In this document: one piece after another, positions 23,701 to 36,299 of the stretch | How the letters are laid out: each line of letters opens with the position of its first letter | Position numbering within the stretch: position 1 is the first letter of the stretch | The notes under the pieces: model-generated | Databases searched by the model: none | Seen by the model: the letters and a program-made list of their open reading frames with translations, nothing else | What the model was told of the DNA's origin: nothing | Made by a program: the position numbers and the translations under genes | NCBI GenBank assembly: GCA_963969395.1 | Contig: OZ017795.1 | Span: forward strand, 7,626,001-7,690,000 | Source: Pseudoscleropodium purum | Lineage: Eukaryota > Streptophyta > Bryopsida > Hypnales > Brachytheciaceae | Reading direction: 5' to 3' | Length of the DNA: 64,000 nucleotides

Positions 23701-26700
23701 TCCCCCTTGCTGGCTTCACTATAGAGGCCAGTTTTTGGAGGGATGAAGCCAGAGAGGTCAGATTTCTGACAGTCTGGTGAAATTTCGCCAAAAAAAGAAG
23801 CCCTGGTTCACATCAGTTTAGCGATAGCTGACATACCTTCGTGCCACCTTTCAGCAGTTTGACAACATCATAGTATCGAAACTCTTTGCCAAATGACAGC
23901 GCCAAATCTAGAGGGGTATTTCCATCCTGTTTTTCCAACGCGTGAGAATGTGAGACCAAACCCTTTCTCTTCCAAAGTTATCTCCCCTTAGATAACGGAA
24001 ATAAACAATACAAAAAACATGAATGAAGAGATGCTAAAAGAACACATTGCCTTATTTTTTATGGTCGTATCAGCACCCCGAGCTACAAGAAGATTTATTA
24101 TATCTGTGCGTCCACACTGTACAGCTATGTGCAGCGGTGTCCACCATTCCTACAAGTCCAGAGACAACCAACTTTATCTCAAAACTGCCAGTCCGAGGCA
24201 CCCATTTATGTTAGAGAGAGTCAATCCTACTACATACATCAAGACTTCTGGTTCCCTACATCAATATTGGGTACGGTGTACACGTAGGCTTCTTCTTCGG
24301 ATATCATGAGTTGAGATATAGTCTCCAAAACTGGATCCCCTATTTTCGTCACTACAAAATATAACATAAAGAAGCACAGGTCACTCTAGGATTGGACCCA
24401 TTGCAGAAAGATAAAGCTGCATTCTTATTCAAGTATGGTAAAGATTGAAGAATCACCAGACTACTAGAGCCCATCCCAGTAAGGAAAACTCACATTGTCG
24501 CATGCATTGATGTCTGCATTGTGCCGAAGCATGGCCTTGATTGCAAAAGAGTTAGCATTGCATGTTGCATGATGCAAAACAGTAGCCCCATCCTGCATAG
24601 GAGACACGAAGAACCTGCTGATAAGACACTCTATGAAATCCCTGAAGTTCTGGCATTGTTGAGAGCTTCTGTTTTACTTAAATACATAACACAACCGACT
24701 CATGTGCATTTACATATTACAGTGACGACTGCGCTGGTTTAGGGATTAAAAAGGAATAATGCAACCAGGACACAAAAATTCACAGACAAAAGACACTCAC
24801 ATAGTATTGCATGAAACTAATAACCAAAAATGGATGATTTTCGAAAAGATGAACTTCAGTAGCGCGACATTGGACTACTTAAAAGTCTAACCTCGTCAGT
24901 AGCCGTAATGAGAGCATCAGCATTTAGTAGTAAATACCGCATTATCGAATCCTTTGTACCACCAGAAATTGCAGCCCAGTGCAATACAGTGAATCCATTC
25001 TGACACACGATACGCAGAAGTTTACACGAAATTTTGTAATACATTCTTCTGCAGGCAAATTCAATACATCCGATAGTCGAAATAGAAGTCAATACATAGC
25101 AAACCAGTCGAATTCATACCATATCATGTGCATCGATATCACTGCCACGCCTCAAAAGCAAGTCCAACTGGTTGATTTGGCCTGAGGCAGCAAATGTATG
25201 CAACGGATTCCACTTCTTCTGCGAAAAAGTATCAATATTTACTTGTCAAATCAATGCATGTTCCTAGTTGCACTAGAGCAGAACAAATTTTGGACATGTC
25301 TTCAATAACAGATGAATAAAGAGTTGAGTAAAAGGGCATCTAGGCCTCGATAAGAGAAAAGGTAAATATACAACAATAAGATAAAATAGATCTAGGTGCT
25401 CAATATGCAAAACAGTAGTTGAGTGCTTACAGAAGTTATATTTTTAAAGTTGACTTCAGTAATTTTAAGAAGAGCCTTCTCTTTTGCTGTCAGAAGTTTT
25501 GAACCTGACACCTCCTGCACCAACATATATAATATCAATAACAAATACTGCTAGTCGGAAGAAAAGAACAGTAGAACGTCTAAACTACCGCCAAAGCCAT
25601 TTATTTGATGCTTTAAGTGCATATGGCAATCTCATTCAAAAGGCAAGAACTCGTAGAAACGGAACTTTTTCCCAAAGGACAGAGTTAAAATCCCAGGCAT
25701 ATCAAAGCAAAGTATTTAGCATCTGAAACCTTACCATATTTTCAACATCGTCAGATTTTTTAGGTACTTCTGCTGGTAGTTGTCGCTCACCAAGTTTCCC
25801 AACCGACAACATCCGAGCCATGTCTTCGAAGGTTGCGTTACTAAGAGCCGACCGGGGGTTTCTAGGTACCGCACGCTTGACAAGCACAGGAGCTTCTTCT
25901 GCGTCCAAAAGAGCAAATCTACCATGTCATGCATAATATCAAATAGAAATACTTCCCTTCCGTGTCAATGCATAAAATCACAAAATTTTAACAGAACTTC
26001 ACCATGTAATGTAATGTTTGTCACATAAGGGTTTAGGGTTTAGAAGCTACATTGTACGCAGATGTCAATTTTATAGAAGACACTTCCTGTTTGTACACCT
26101 CATGACATTACAAATATTCTTCTGATCGAACTTAAAAAGCTTCCAAAATTCTTACTTCTCAAAATTTGGCATAGCCCGCTAAATTATTGTAAATTCGACG
26201 ATGATGACAGATTTGACAGTCGTTGGGATATCAGCGGAGTAAAAGTAATAAATGACTATCAATTCGTAACATCAAACTAAGGTAATGTAATAAGACTGAC
26301 TCCAGAGGCTTACCAACTTCTTCAGACACCAGGGGACCGTCCTCGTCATCAGAAGCCTCTGCAGTTATATCCTCAGGAAGCACTCGGGGGAAGAACTTCT
26401 GCCTATACACCTCTCTACCCGCTATCTGCTTCTCAAGCAGCATTCGCTCGCGCTCTTGCCTTTCTTTAGCCCTTCTGTCGAGAAGATCGAGCACCTCTCG
26501 TTTCTTCTGCTTTTTCGTCTTAGCCAGCTCCTCCTGAAATGCTCTCCACTCTTCTGGGACTAACCCCGAAGTAACAGCCTCCTTGTCCTCGACAATACGG
26601 TCATCTTCTAGACACGCTGCCGCTGGAAATAAATCCTCAAATACCCCATCTTCTTCCTCAAACGACGGCACACTACTTAACACAAAGACGCCAAAAGTTA

Positions 26701-27460
26701 TGAGTTGCTTAATTAAGCCTTGAAAATTTGAAGCTAGGACTGTCAATACCCTACACCACAAGGCATCTCAATAGAGGACTCTCATAATTCTAAACCCCAG
26801 AGGAGGAGACAGTGATCGAAAAATGCTTGCAATGAAACATATACTCACCAAATTCAAGTACCTTGCACTTAGGGCACAGGACAAGTGAATTTCAAGAATT
26901 CCAAAATAATGTGTCATCCACATAGATAGAAGGTCCGTAAATACGGTTTGTCACCTGTTGGACCAGTTTTCCAAATTGGAGACAACAGCTTCAGGCGTGT
27001 AGAATCCCGTCGAGTTAATAGGTACCCGCGCCACTAGTCTCTTCCTCGACGGCAAGATGGTGCAACCACTGCTCAGCAGCTGTGAGGGCACAGATCTGCA
27101 AGGGCAACGCAGAGAAGTTAGCTGAGGTCAATGACACCTCCATGCCCGCAAAATTGCGACCCGTAATCCGCGTCTTATTAGGTTTATCATCCGAATTTTC
27201 GTTAAATTTCAACCAACAAAAATTGTCTAAGACACTACCTTTCTGTTAAACCGCAAAATGCCTCGGACACAGTAGCAATACATCCCGTGCGCAAATTGCG
27301 AATTACGACAATTCTGCGACCGAATTTCTATACGACACAAACAAACGCTGCGTAGTGTTGTCACGTACCTGAGTCGAAACACTTTGTCCAAGCTCATTGC
27401 TCGGACATAATTGGGTGCAATGCTCCCCATTGAAGTTGCCAAAGAGATATGCTTGTGCAT
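20731..27460 (-). CDS. plastid ankyrin-repeat protein, EMB506/AKRP-like, with duplicated ankyrin domain, 19 exons
   Basis: Exons 5' to 3': 27460-27369, 27095-26955, 26675-26318, 26178-26156, 25918-25735, 25514-25431, 25218-25120, 24999-24892, 24592-24494, 24149-24051, 23926-23837, 23473-23384, 23027-22950, 22740-22642, 22335-22237, 21942-21844, 21454-21356, 21245-21156, 20769-20731. The product is about 689 aa. The first 75 residues are Ser/Arg-rich and nearly free of acidic residues, like a plastid transit peptide; an in-frame TAG lies just upstream of the ATG. An acidic, then Lys/Arg/Glu-rich region follows ([20 protein letters not shown]). Ankyrin block 1 is residues 295-459 and block 2 is 516-677, five repeats each, one exon per repeat. 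Each block is preceded by a related linker ([24 protein letters not shown]) and ends [14 protein letters not shown] or [14 protein letters not shown]. Arabidopsis EMB506 and AKRP, needed for plastid development, have a single block. The exon 3/4 junction is uncertain: frame needs a weak donor GAAGAA|GTTGGT although GTTG|GTAAGC lies 4 bp downstream. Exon 10 has a GC donor. Confidence 0.9.
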
Positions 27461-27780
27461 CAACAACTAGAGGGGCTCGTAGATTAGATAGCAATGCGCA
27501 ATGCTGGCTACAAACGTCCACAAATGGCTGCACATCGGAAGCAAAACGATTGCGGTTCCGAGGTTACCAAATTTCGGAAACAAAGAGTTTGGAGTTCATC
27601 CGCATTGTTTGTGCACAGCCGAATATGCCATTCAAAGAAACCGAGCCTCTACCGAGCCTACCTCGAGTCTACCCCGAGCCTGTCCAAGGCACTGAGAACC
27701 GTGCAACTATTTTCTGATGTGGGCAGCATTTTTGGGCAGCAAGAAAGTTTTTTCAAAATTAAATTTTTTGGGGGATTCAT
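27461..27780. promoter_or_regulatory. upstream region of the ankyrin gene
   Basis: This is moderate-GC DNA directly upstream of the ankyrin gene start codon and just before the composition drops to AT-rich. It should contain the 5' UTR and promoter. ORFs on the plus strand here look like chance. Confidence 0.45.
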
Positions 27781-30700
27781 AGAAAAGTAGATTATCTTAA
27801 AACAAGTTTAGTACAATTGGAAATAATATTATTATACCTTCTTTTTTTTCTTAATGAAGAAATGAATTGAATATGAAGTGGACAACATGATTGAAGTATT
27901 CAAAATTTACTATTTGAGGGAAAAATTGGTGAAATCTTTAACTATGTTTCTCTAATCAATGAAAGATGAAACTTTTTAGCCAACCCTAAACATATGTCAA
28001 AAATATACATTAAATTTTTCATGATTTGTTAAAATTAAATGTTTTGAAATAAATTTGAAAATGTATTATTATTTTCCAATAAAGTTGATTTTTATTCAAG
28101 AATCTCAAAAAGTTAAAAAAAACATATAGTAGAAGATCTAAGCTTTGTCCAAGATCCATAGGGTCATTTGAGATAAATCCCTTGGTCCAATATTTTGTTT
28201 TTTAGGACTGAGAAAAACACTAATCTAATTGGTTGTTTGGTTTTTTCAAAACAAAAAACTAGATTAGAATTTAGAAAAAACTAATTTTTTTTTTTAAATT
28301 TTAAAAGAATAAACAAATATCTCTTATATTTCAACACATCTTCAAATATATATATATATGTATATACAGATGCACATCATTTTCTTACATTCAATAATGA
28401 ATGTAATCAATGTAAATTTTACAATATCCTCACAAATTTTAAAAATCATCCTATTTTTGTTATAATTTAGATCTCTCAAATTAAGGGATGTAAGTTATAT
28501 CCGAAGTACAAAAATTCAAGTAGAAATTAATATCAAGTTGTAGACTAGAAGGAAATAGTGGATGAAGTTTTAAAGTACCTATTAGCAATCAAACTTCATC
28601 CATCCATAATTCTCACTAAAGAAGTTCAAATTTCAACAATCTACATAGTCAATTTTAGACTCTTTCAATAAAAAATAAAAAATTTACAAAAGGAATCCCA
28701 AGCATTAAGAATGAAGTAGATAACCATTTTGAATCTTTTAAAGACAACCAAATTATAGTTATAGTTTAATATGACTTAAAAGAAAATTAGGGGATTTCAA
28801 ATCTAGATAGTTCATATTTAAGGAACCAAGTTAAACTTTAGAAGATAACAAGGGATGAAGTTTAATGTGGACATTGGATGAAAGTAGGTATTTTTCATTC
28901 ATTCTACATCAAACTTGAAAATTAGAAATTAAACTTAATCTCAAACCCACAAAAAGAATTCGAATGTAATTTGATTTTACAAATCAAGAGAAATTCACGG
29001 ATGAAGTTTAAATTGCCTCTCTTGAAATCAAATTTTATCCACTCAAAATTTCTTTTAGGAATCTCAAAATGCGTTGAATTTGACCATTTTGGAAATAGAA
29101 GACTCTAATCTATGATTTAGGATAGAATAACTCTTGAATGTAGATTCTTTATATCAAAAACACATAACCTTTGCCAATATTTGTTATGTTTGAAAGCTTT
29201 AGTTGTTTTCACTTGTAATTTAAGCCAATTAGGAAGTTAGAAAGATTCATTGCTTGATAGGCACAATAGACTACACTTATGAACCCCCCATTGATCATTT
29301 TGCAAATAAAAATAAAAAACTTGGTTAAACACTTATAAGATATCTTTAAATTTTTTTAATGAAAGCTAGATTTGGAGGATATTCATCCTAAGTCAATCAT
29401 GTTCCATGTGGTTTATACAATCATGTAACATAGTCATGGTAGGGCACTTGGCTAGCCATGTGTAACCTATATTGATCAATAGGTCCTCCATTGACCACCG
29501 ACTACCAATTCTTTTGTTTTATTTACCAACCATTGGCTATCAATTCTTTGTTTTTGTTCACTAGCCACCCGTTGCCAATTCTTTTGCTTTGTCTACCATC
29601 CAAGGATGGGGACTACTAAGCCAATTTACTATTAATTTTGGCCAAGCAACACCGTCCAAAGATGGGGACTATTGAATCCCTCTATTATTAATTGTGTCCA
29701 AGTGTTTGTTCAACATTTGAAGATGAAGACCATTGTGTCCTTCTATTTAATATTAATTTTGGCCAAGCATTAAAAAAAGGAAAAGGAAATAATAAGAAGG
29801 TAAGTTCTTGACAACTCTCTTCAAGGAACAAAGTTTGTGGGCAACATTTTTTTTTGTTACTTCATATTTCATCTTACCATGCACATTTCTCTTGGCCTCA
29901 TTCTCCCTCCCTTAAGTGTCATTGTTCCAAGTCTAAATCATTTGCATCCACCTTAATCACTTTAGCTTCCTTCTCTATACTTGTAGATTGACTACTCACA
30001 AGAACATATTGTAGCACTTGCAATATGAGCAATGAATGGTTTGATAGACTTCTTTGAAAATGATCTCCTTGAACAAATGTATAAGTGCTTTTTGTAGTTG
30101 AAATTTATTGCAAAAGAAGAAATATTTATTCTTGTTGCTAGTTAGTTCTCAAGACAATTTTTTCATTTTCTATAGTTGCTTGTATTTGTTGTGTGAGGTA
30201 TTCAATTTTGTATCATAAAACTAGTCCTACACTTCTTTGCAATGAATTCAAATCACTTTACATATCAACAACATAGTTTCTACTTATTAATTGTATAATA
30301 TAATACAAAAATCAAACACAACTTTCAATTGATTACATATTGATTTGAATTAAATACTAGAAGGAGACCACATTGTTGCATTGCAAATGTATATATAGTG
30401 TGTAAACATATATTAATATATTATTTTGATAGATTTGATTATAATAACACAGAAAGAAAGATGAGATCATTTTAAATAACTTGAAGTTGATGCCTCATTA
30501 AACCATTAATTTTAAATATATTAAGATTGCAAATATATTTAATCTTTTTAAGTAGCAATGTTTGGAAGGATTAACCCCTAAAAGACCAACAATACAAAAA
30601 ACAATGTTGTAGAAGCCACCTAGAGGCCTTATGGTCCTTTAGGGGTTAAGTATGAAATGGATTTTCATGTTTACTAACCCCTAAAGGACCAAGGCCCTAT

Positions 30701-33700
30701 TTTTTTGCCAAAAAACACTCAATTTGAGTGGTCAAAAATTCTGAAATTTTTTCCACACATTTCCGTACTAGTTAAGTGTAAGATCCTATGGTTAGATGTA
30801 GAAAAAAAAACAATTTTAATTTCATGCACTAATCCCAATGGTGAGATTGTTCTAGCAAGCATGATAAGCTATGTGGAACTTTTTCTAGAAATATTGTAAA
30901 AATTGCATTAAAAAATGAATCCTAGAAGTTATTTTTTCAAGAAAATGCTCTAATTGCCCCCAAAACAAGATTGTCCATAACTTTCTCATAATAAATCCAA
31001 ATGGAATGAATCAAAGCTTTCCATGTACACAAAAATATACGATGACTCACAAAAGTAGTTGGCCACCCTAAAAATCACTCTCAAAAATTGATAACTTGGA
31101 ATTATAAAGTGAAATTTAGACATGTTGTTGTACAAAATGGATTCTACCTTCATCTATAATTTCACTTATAATGGACTATATTTAGACCTATTATTATTTG
31201 AATAAATTTTTGTTGGAAAAAAAAAATTTCTGTAAGAAGTCAAAATGTCCCATTTCTTTTCATAGGAAGAATGCACATCTTGACTAGAATCACATGTTAC
31301 AAGTTTCATGAATTTTGTATTTTTATTCATTGAGATTTAATTGATTGAAATTTAACTTCAAAATTTAGTTTTTAAAATTTTCACTCTATAAATTACAAAA
31401 AATATTGATTCTCTTTAAGAATTTTGAATTGCACAACCACATCATAAGGTGAAAGAAATTGATTTGAATTTTAGGAAAATATATTGACAATTCATGCAAG
31501 TAAAGAAAACTTTTGCACTTACTTTAATCCCTCTAATCTTGAAAATACACAATTTTATAGTTTGAAATTTTAAACACACCTATAATTGAGCCTACAACAA
31601 AAAGTCGAAAACAAGATCCTATAATTGAATCCTATGATGATGGAACTATTTTTAATAAACCATGAAATTTAAAAGAAGGGATTGTATATAAGATAAGAGA
31701 GCCTCTAAACATGAAGCAATTTTAGGGGTAAGAAAATCATAACTTGAAAAAATTGTCTATAACTGCAAGTGGCATATGAATTAGACATTAAATGCGGTGC
31801 TTGAGAATTTACTTTGCATATTAGAGGGGACATATAAACATATACAAATCTTATATTTTAAAAATGTGAAATATTTTCTTATGGAAATTTTTGAATGTTT
31901 CTATATTTCAAACAAATTTACCATTTGTCTTCAAAGCCTACATATTTTAATTAAGTAATTTTCTTACTATTGGTTTGTACAAAATTAAACCTATTTTTTA
32001 TTTATTTTTATTGTGAATGTAAAGGAATTTTGAATATACATTGCTAGACTCAAGTTGTTTAATAATATTAATCAAAACTTGAGTTCTATTGAAGGATAGA
32101 AAAAATGGTATTGTAACCACATTATATAAAATAATTCCTCTAAATATCTACTCCAAAATAAATGAACATAGAGCAATTATGATATATTAATGGTTAATCA
32201 TGAAAGGCTTAAACAAACATGTACATTGTGGATGAATAATGTTTTAAAACATTGAATTCATCCCTTGAAATGAAAATCATTTAGAAATCTTCAAAAAAGA
32301 TGCATAATATTGCAAGAAGAAAGAGTATAATATATAAAAAGGTAAAAAATTGTTGAGAATATATGAAAAAATACAAGCTTATATGAAAACTCATTTTCAA
32401 TTACACTCAAAATATGGACCCGTATTCCAATTCTTCTATCTCGTGATTATGTTTAGAACATAGCATGTCAAAAGTTGTTCAATTATGTATATAAGGCTCT
32501 CATAAGTATTCATACACTTTAAAAAATGCCATAACTTATTGAGAAATTAGATTTTTTTTCAACAAATTCTGCACATAAGCAAGGCTCTTCTATAAGATGC
32601 AATTAAGATTCTTAATTTTTTTTAATTTTTTAAAAAGTTAATCAAATTTATTAGTAGAATTTGTTTCAATAGAAGTAATTTTTTTTCAAGTTTTTTCAAT
32701 AAGTCCAATGAGTTGACTTCAAATATTATGATTCCTCTATTTCACTTCAAAAATCTCTAAAAAATTATGAAAAATAATGCATAAAATCCTATAGATTTTT
32801 CAAAATTTTCTCAAGTTTTTTGGAGTTTTTTGTTGTAAATCATAGGGATCATAAATATTTGGAATCATGTCTACTAAATGATATTTCACTCTCTAAAAAT
32901 TTCAGTTTGTGAAATTCTTACTATAAAATTTCAAAAAGGATTCTCATTCTACTTATTCACAAATCTTCAAAACTATTTATTTGTAATATTTTTTTCACTA
33001 ATAAATTTAATTAATTTTGAAAAAAAATTCTAAAATTTTAAAGATTTCTTTTAAGCAATTGTGTTGCTTGTACCATAGTATGTTCAAATTTTATTTGAAA
33101 TCTTTAATTCTTTGATTAGCTATGATAAACAAAAGATTTTGAAAGCTATTGTATATGCACTTATGGAGTTGTGGATATATTTAATGAATAAAAAAATATG
33201 ATATTGTATTAGAAATTTTGATAATGAAGAAATGTAGGTCCATTACAGAAAAAATCAGCCCTCAAGAGGTTTGTGAGTTTTGAATCTCCCGAGTGCAATT
33301 AGAGAGGAATTAATACTGTTTTTTTATTTATTTTTATTTTTTAATGAAAGCAGCTGATATGGCACTACTTCTGCCACGTCGGGTTTTCATACTTTAAAAA
33401 AAAAAATTAACTTTTTTTTCTGAAAAAAACTATTTAACCCCAATTCAACTAATTATGGACTATTGTCAAGTCTAAAATCAACATTACATTTGAAGGCAAA
33501 GGATGAAAATATGATACAAATATAGTTCAAATTCATACTTTTGAGTTACAATAGATCGAAATTACCATTTTGAATCAAATAAAATTTTTATAAAATAAAA
33601 TAAAAAGACAATTATCAGCTACCAATACATTTTTAATTACAGAGAATGTTCATAATTCTTGGATTTTTCCATAATTAGTTAAACAATATATTTTTTTAAA

Positions 33701-34189
33701 TTTTTCTATACTTGCATTGTAGGGTGCTTAAAAATGAATCCTTAACGGCCATCTGTAGGGTTCAGATTTTTTTCCTATTTGTACTTGTATGTACATGGAT
33801 GTTAAATCACCAACTAATTTTCAGCAATAAATTTTTTCTATAATGCACTATAATTTTTTTAATCTTACACTATGGGTGTTTGTAGGTGTTTTTCTTGTCA
33901 AATATCCAATTCTAACTTTTTGTGTCTATTTTATGTGATCTTTTAGTTTGCTTCCAATGATAGATGAATACATTCATTCTAAGTCTATATAAATAAAAAT
34001 ATTTTAGTTGAAGTTTTAAGATTTACAATTAGAAAATTTAATGCTTAATAAAATTTGCTCTATGGATTTTATTTGTAGAGTTATATCTGAAAAGAATGTG
34101 CAATCTTTCATAAAGAAATTTTTTTTTTTGAAAGTGAATGAAACTACCATAAACTCAAAAAAATTCAAAATGCAACAACATTGCTACAT
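27781..34189. other. AT-rich intergenic DNA with dispersed repeats
   Basis: No gene recognised. A motif near 30571-30590 (TTAACCCCTAAAAGACCAA), its inverse at 30633-30650 and a third copy at 30673-30696 mark a repeat cluster. The block 30905-31045 recurs inverted at about 57060-57180. Degenerate tandem units occur at about 29480-29770. Confidence 0.6.
29480..29770. repeat. degenerate tandem repeats, two families
   Basis: Three loose units sharing CAATTCTTTTG(T/C)TTT-like sequence, each ending in ACC or CCA (about 29490-29605), are followed by about three loose units of roughly 58-80 bp sharing GATGGGGACTA and TATTAATTTTGGCCAAGC-like blocks (about 29605-29770). The unit boundaries are approximate. 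Confidence 0.5.
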
Positions 34190-35290
34190 TCTAAATGAAT
34201 GTACAATGCCTTAACAAAAAGATTGTCATGTTTCAATCATTTTTTTCCATACAAATGCTCACATTTTCAAATGTGACCTTTCACAATTTTTATGTATTCC
34301 TGTATCATTGCATATATTTCTATATAGTCCCCATTGTGCATATCAAATTTCAACTTCAAAAAATCAAAATCTTATTTTTGGTGAATTTTCTATATTAAAT
34401 TTTATAATGTTACATGATAATTGGTTGAGATTTGTCAATGATGAATTTTCAAAATGCAATTGCACATATATGTTGGAATTGTCTATAAGCCCATTTTCCC
34501 AATTAGAAAAAATTGCAAGAAAATTTCAAAATTCACACTCTAGAGAGTTCAATGCCAAGGTATCTTGTGCCTAAATTATGTAAAATAGATGTCTATGTAT
34601 TGTAATTAGATATTAATATTTGACCTTCACACTACAACTAGTAATGTACCTTTAAGTATAATGGTACTATTAGTTTACCCAAAACTAATTACAATATATA
34701 TAAATCTATTTTTATAGAATTTACTACAAGAAAAGGGTTTTTTTAAGGGAGTTATTAAATATAGTCCTACACATGAGATTATAAGTAATGACCTTTAAAG
34801 AAATTTTCACTAAAAATTTAATAGAAATACATGTGTTTTTAATAAAAATTTGTTGAAAATCTCTTTAAAGGTCATTATTTATAATCTTATGTCTAGGACT
34901 ATACTTAAAAACTCACTTAAAACACTCCTTTCTCTTGTAGTGATTAGGTATAGGCACCTCAACATTGAATTCTCTATATTTTTAGTTTCAAAACTTTCTT
35001 GGAAATTTTTCTAAAAGGAATAATGTGCTTGTGGACAATTCCAACATGTACATGCAATGGAGTTTTAATGTAAAAATTCACCAAAAATTAAGTTTTGGTT
35101 TTTTGAAGTTGAAATTTGGTATGCATGATGGGAACTACATAGGAATGCCACAATGTTAGAATTGTATAAAATTTGGGAAAGATTGCATTTGAAAATGGGT
35201 GTGTTTGTATAGGAGCAAATGGACATAACAATCTTTTTGTCATGGCATTCTAATACATTTTTGTAGATGATTAAGCTTCTATTACACACA
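34190..35290. mobile_element. large foldback (inverted-repeat) element
   Basis: The left arm (about 34190-34560) and right arm (about 34950-35290) are imperfect inverted copies of each other. Shared blocks include CAAATTTCAACTTCAAAAAA, the pair TTTTTGGTGAATTTT / AAAATTCACCAAAAA, and TGTTGGAATTGTC near the loop. The loop of about 390 bp holds a separate CACTA-type MITE. The arms carry ORF fragments that both translate to QISTSKNQNLIFGEF, which is simply the same DNA in both arms and not evidence of a gene. Confidence 0.75.
34722..34942. mobile_element. CACTA-type MITE, 221 bp, target duplication ATT
   Basis: The ends are tACTACAAGAAAAGG (left, first C changed to T) and, on the opposite strand, CACTACAAGAGAAAGG (right). 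The whole element is a near-palindrome: TATAGTCCTACACATGAGAT on the left pairs with ATCTTATGTCTAGGACTATA on the right. The flanking trinucleotide is ATT on both sides (34719-34721 and 34943-34945), as expected for CACTA/CMC elements. Confidence 0.85.
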
Positions 35291-35339
35291 TTTTATAATT
35301 CATCCACATTACCAATAGGAATTGTCACATAGGCTTATC

Positions 35340-36290
35340 TTAACATCAAACTTCTATAAAGAATGAGAAGGTTGAGAGTGAAAAGAAGAGCTCATCAAAA
35401 GCCCTTCTCTATTAAGAAGGTGTGACACTCTTTATATGTCATGTAGACAACAAGGATGGAGAATGCCACTTGGTGTTCACTTGCAATTCAATAATTTTTC
35501 AATTCACTTTTCAAATGTGTACAATAATGTACATGGTCTCAAAAGTGTTGATTTGACTTCAATTATCTTTGATTGGATGATTGTAAATACCAAGAAAGTA
35601 ACATTGCAATAGGGCAATAAGGATGAAAGCAATAAGCTTGCATAAAACATTTGCTCAAGAAATCTTCTTGGCTCCCATTCTTCACCTTCAAAGGAAAAGA
35701 GTAGGGGTAGTTACAACTTCTTGACTTCTTGACTTCATTCTCAATCTTTAGAGAATAGGAACATGGCATTTTCTTGTTGGTTCTCAGTGACTTGTGGAGG
35801 TCCCATCCTTTGAAGATTGAAAATGGCCATTTTGCTCCTTTGGAGGTGAAGAATCGATGCAAAGAAGATTTCTCTTAAAAAAATTTCATTGCTTTAAACC
35901 TTAGTTTCACCATGCTTGTTATGTTTCTAATTTTCTACTAGGGATGTTCTATGTTGAAGCTTGAGTTTTGTGACTTTGTCCTATATTCCACACTACTTGT
36001 GTCTTTTGTGCCTTCATCATGCATTCCGCACTAGCTACATATTTTGTGCATCCATTGTACATGTCAACATCTTGCAACTTCAAATAGCTTGTTTGTCACA
36101 TTGTAAGATCTACATGCCAACTTTCTCGCATTTGGTATTTGTGCTAGTAAATATCGTTGTACATTTTCTTCTTTTGTTCTTGAGATAAAAAAAAAAGGAT
36201 GTCACACCTTCTTTATGGTTTTTGGCTTCTAATTGGCTCCTCATTTTTCTCCCCAACTTCTCATTCTTTATAGAAATTTTGTTCTAGGAG
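35340..36290. repeat. inverted-repeat pair flanking a segment of about 0.8 kb
   Basis: The sequence TTCTATAAAGAATGAGAAG to AAGAAGGTGTGACA (about 35352-35418) reappears inverted at about 36198-36285. Within and next to it, CATTCTCAATC to GAAGATTGAAAATGG (about 35733-35826) has a direct partner at about 36313-36400. No coding potential was recognised. This may be an old foldback or LTR-like element. Confidence 0.55.
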
Positions 36291-36299
36291 AAGATGTAA

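Noticed and set aside
27397..27717. Plus-strand ORFs of about 100 codons upstream of the ankyrin gene.
   Set aside because: They are antisense to ankyrin exon 1 and its promoter, with no domain and no splice context.
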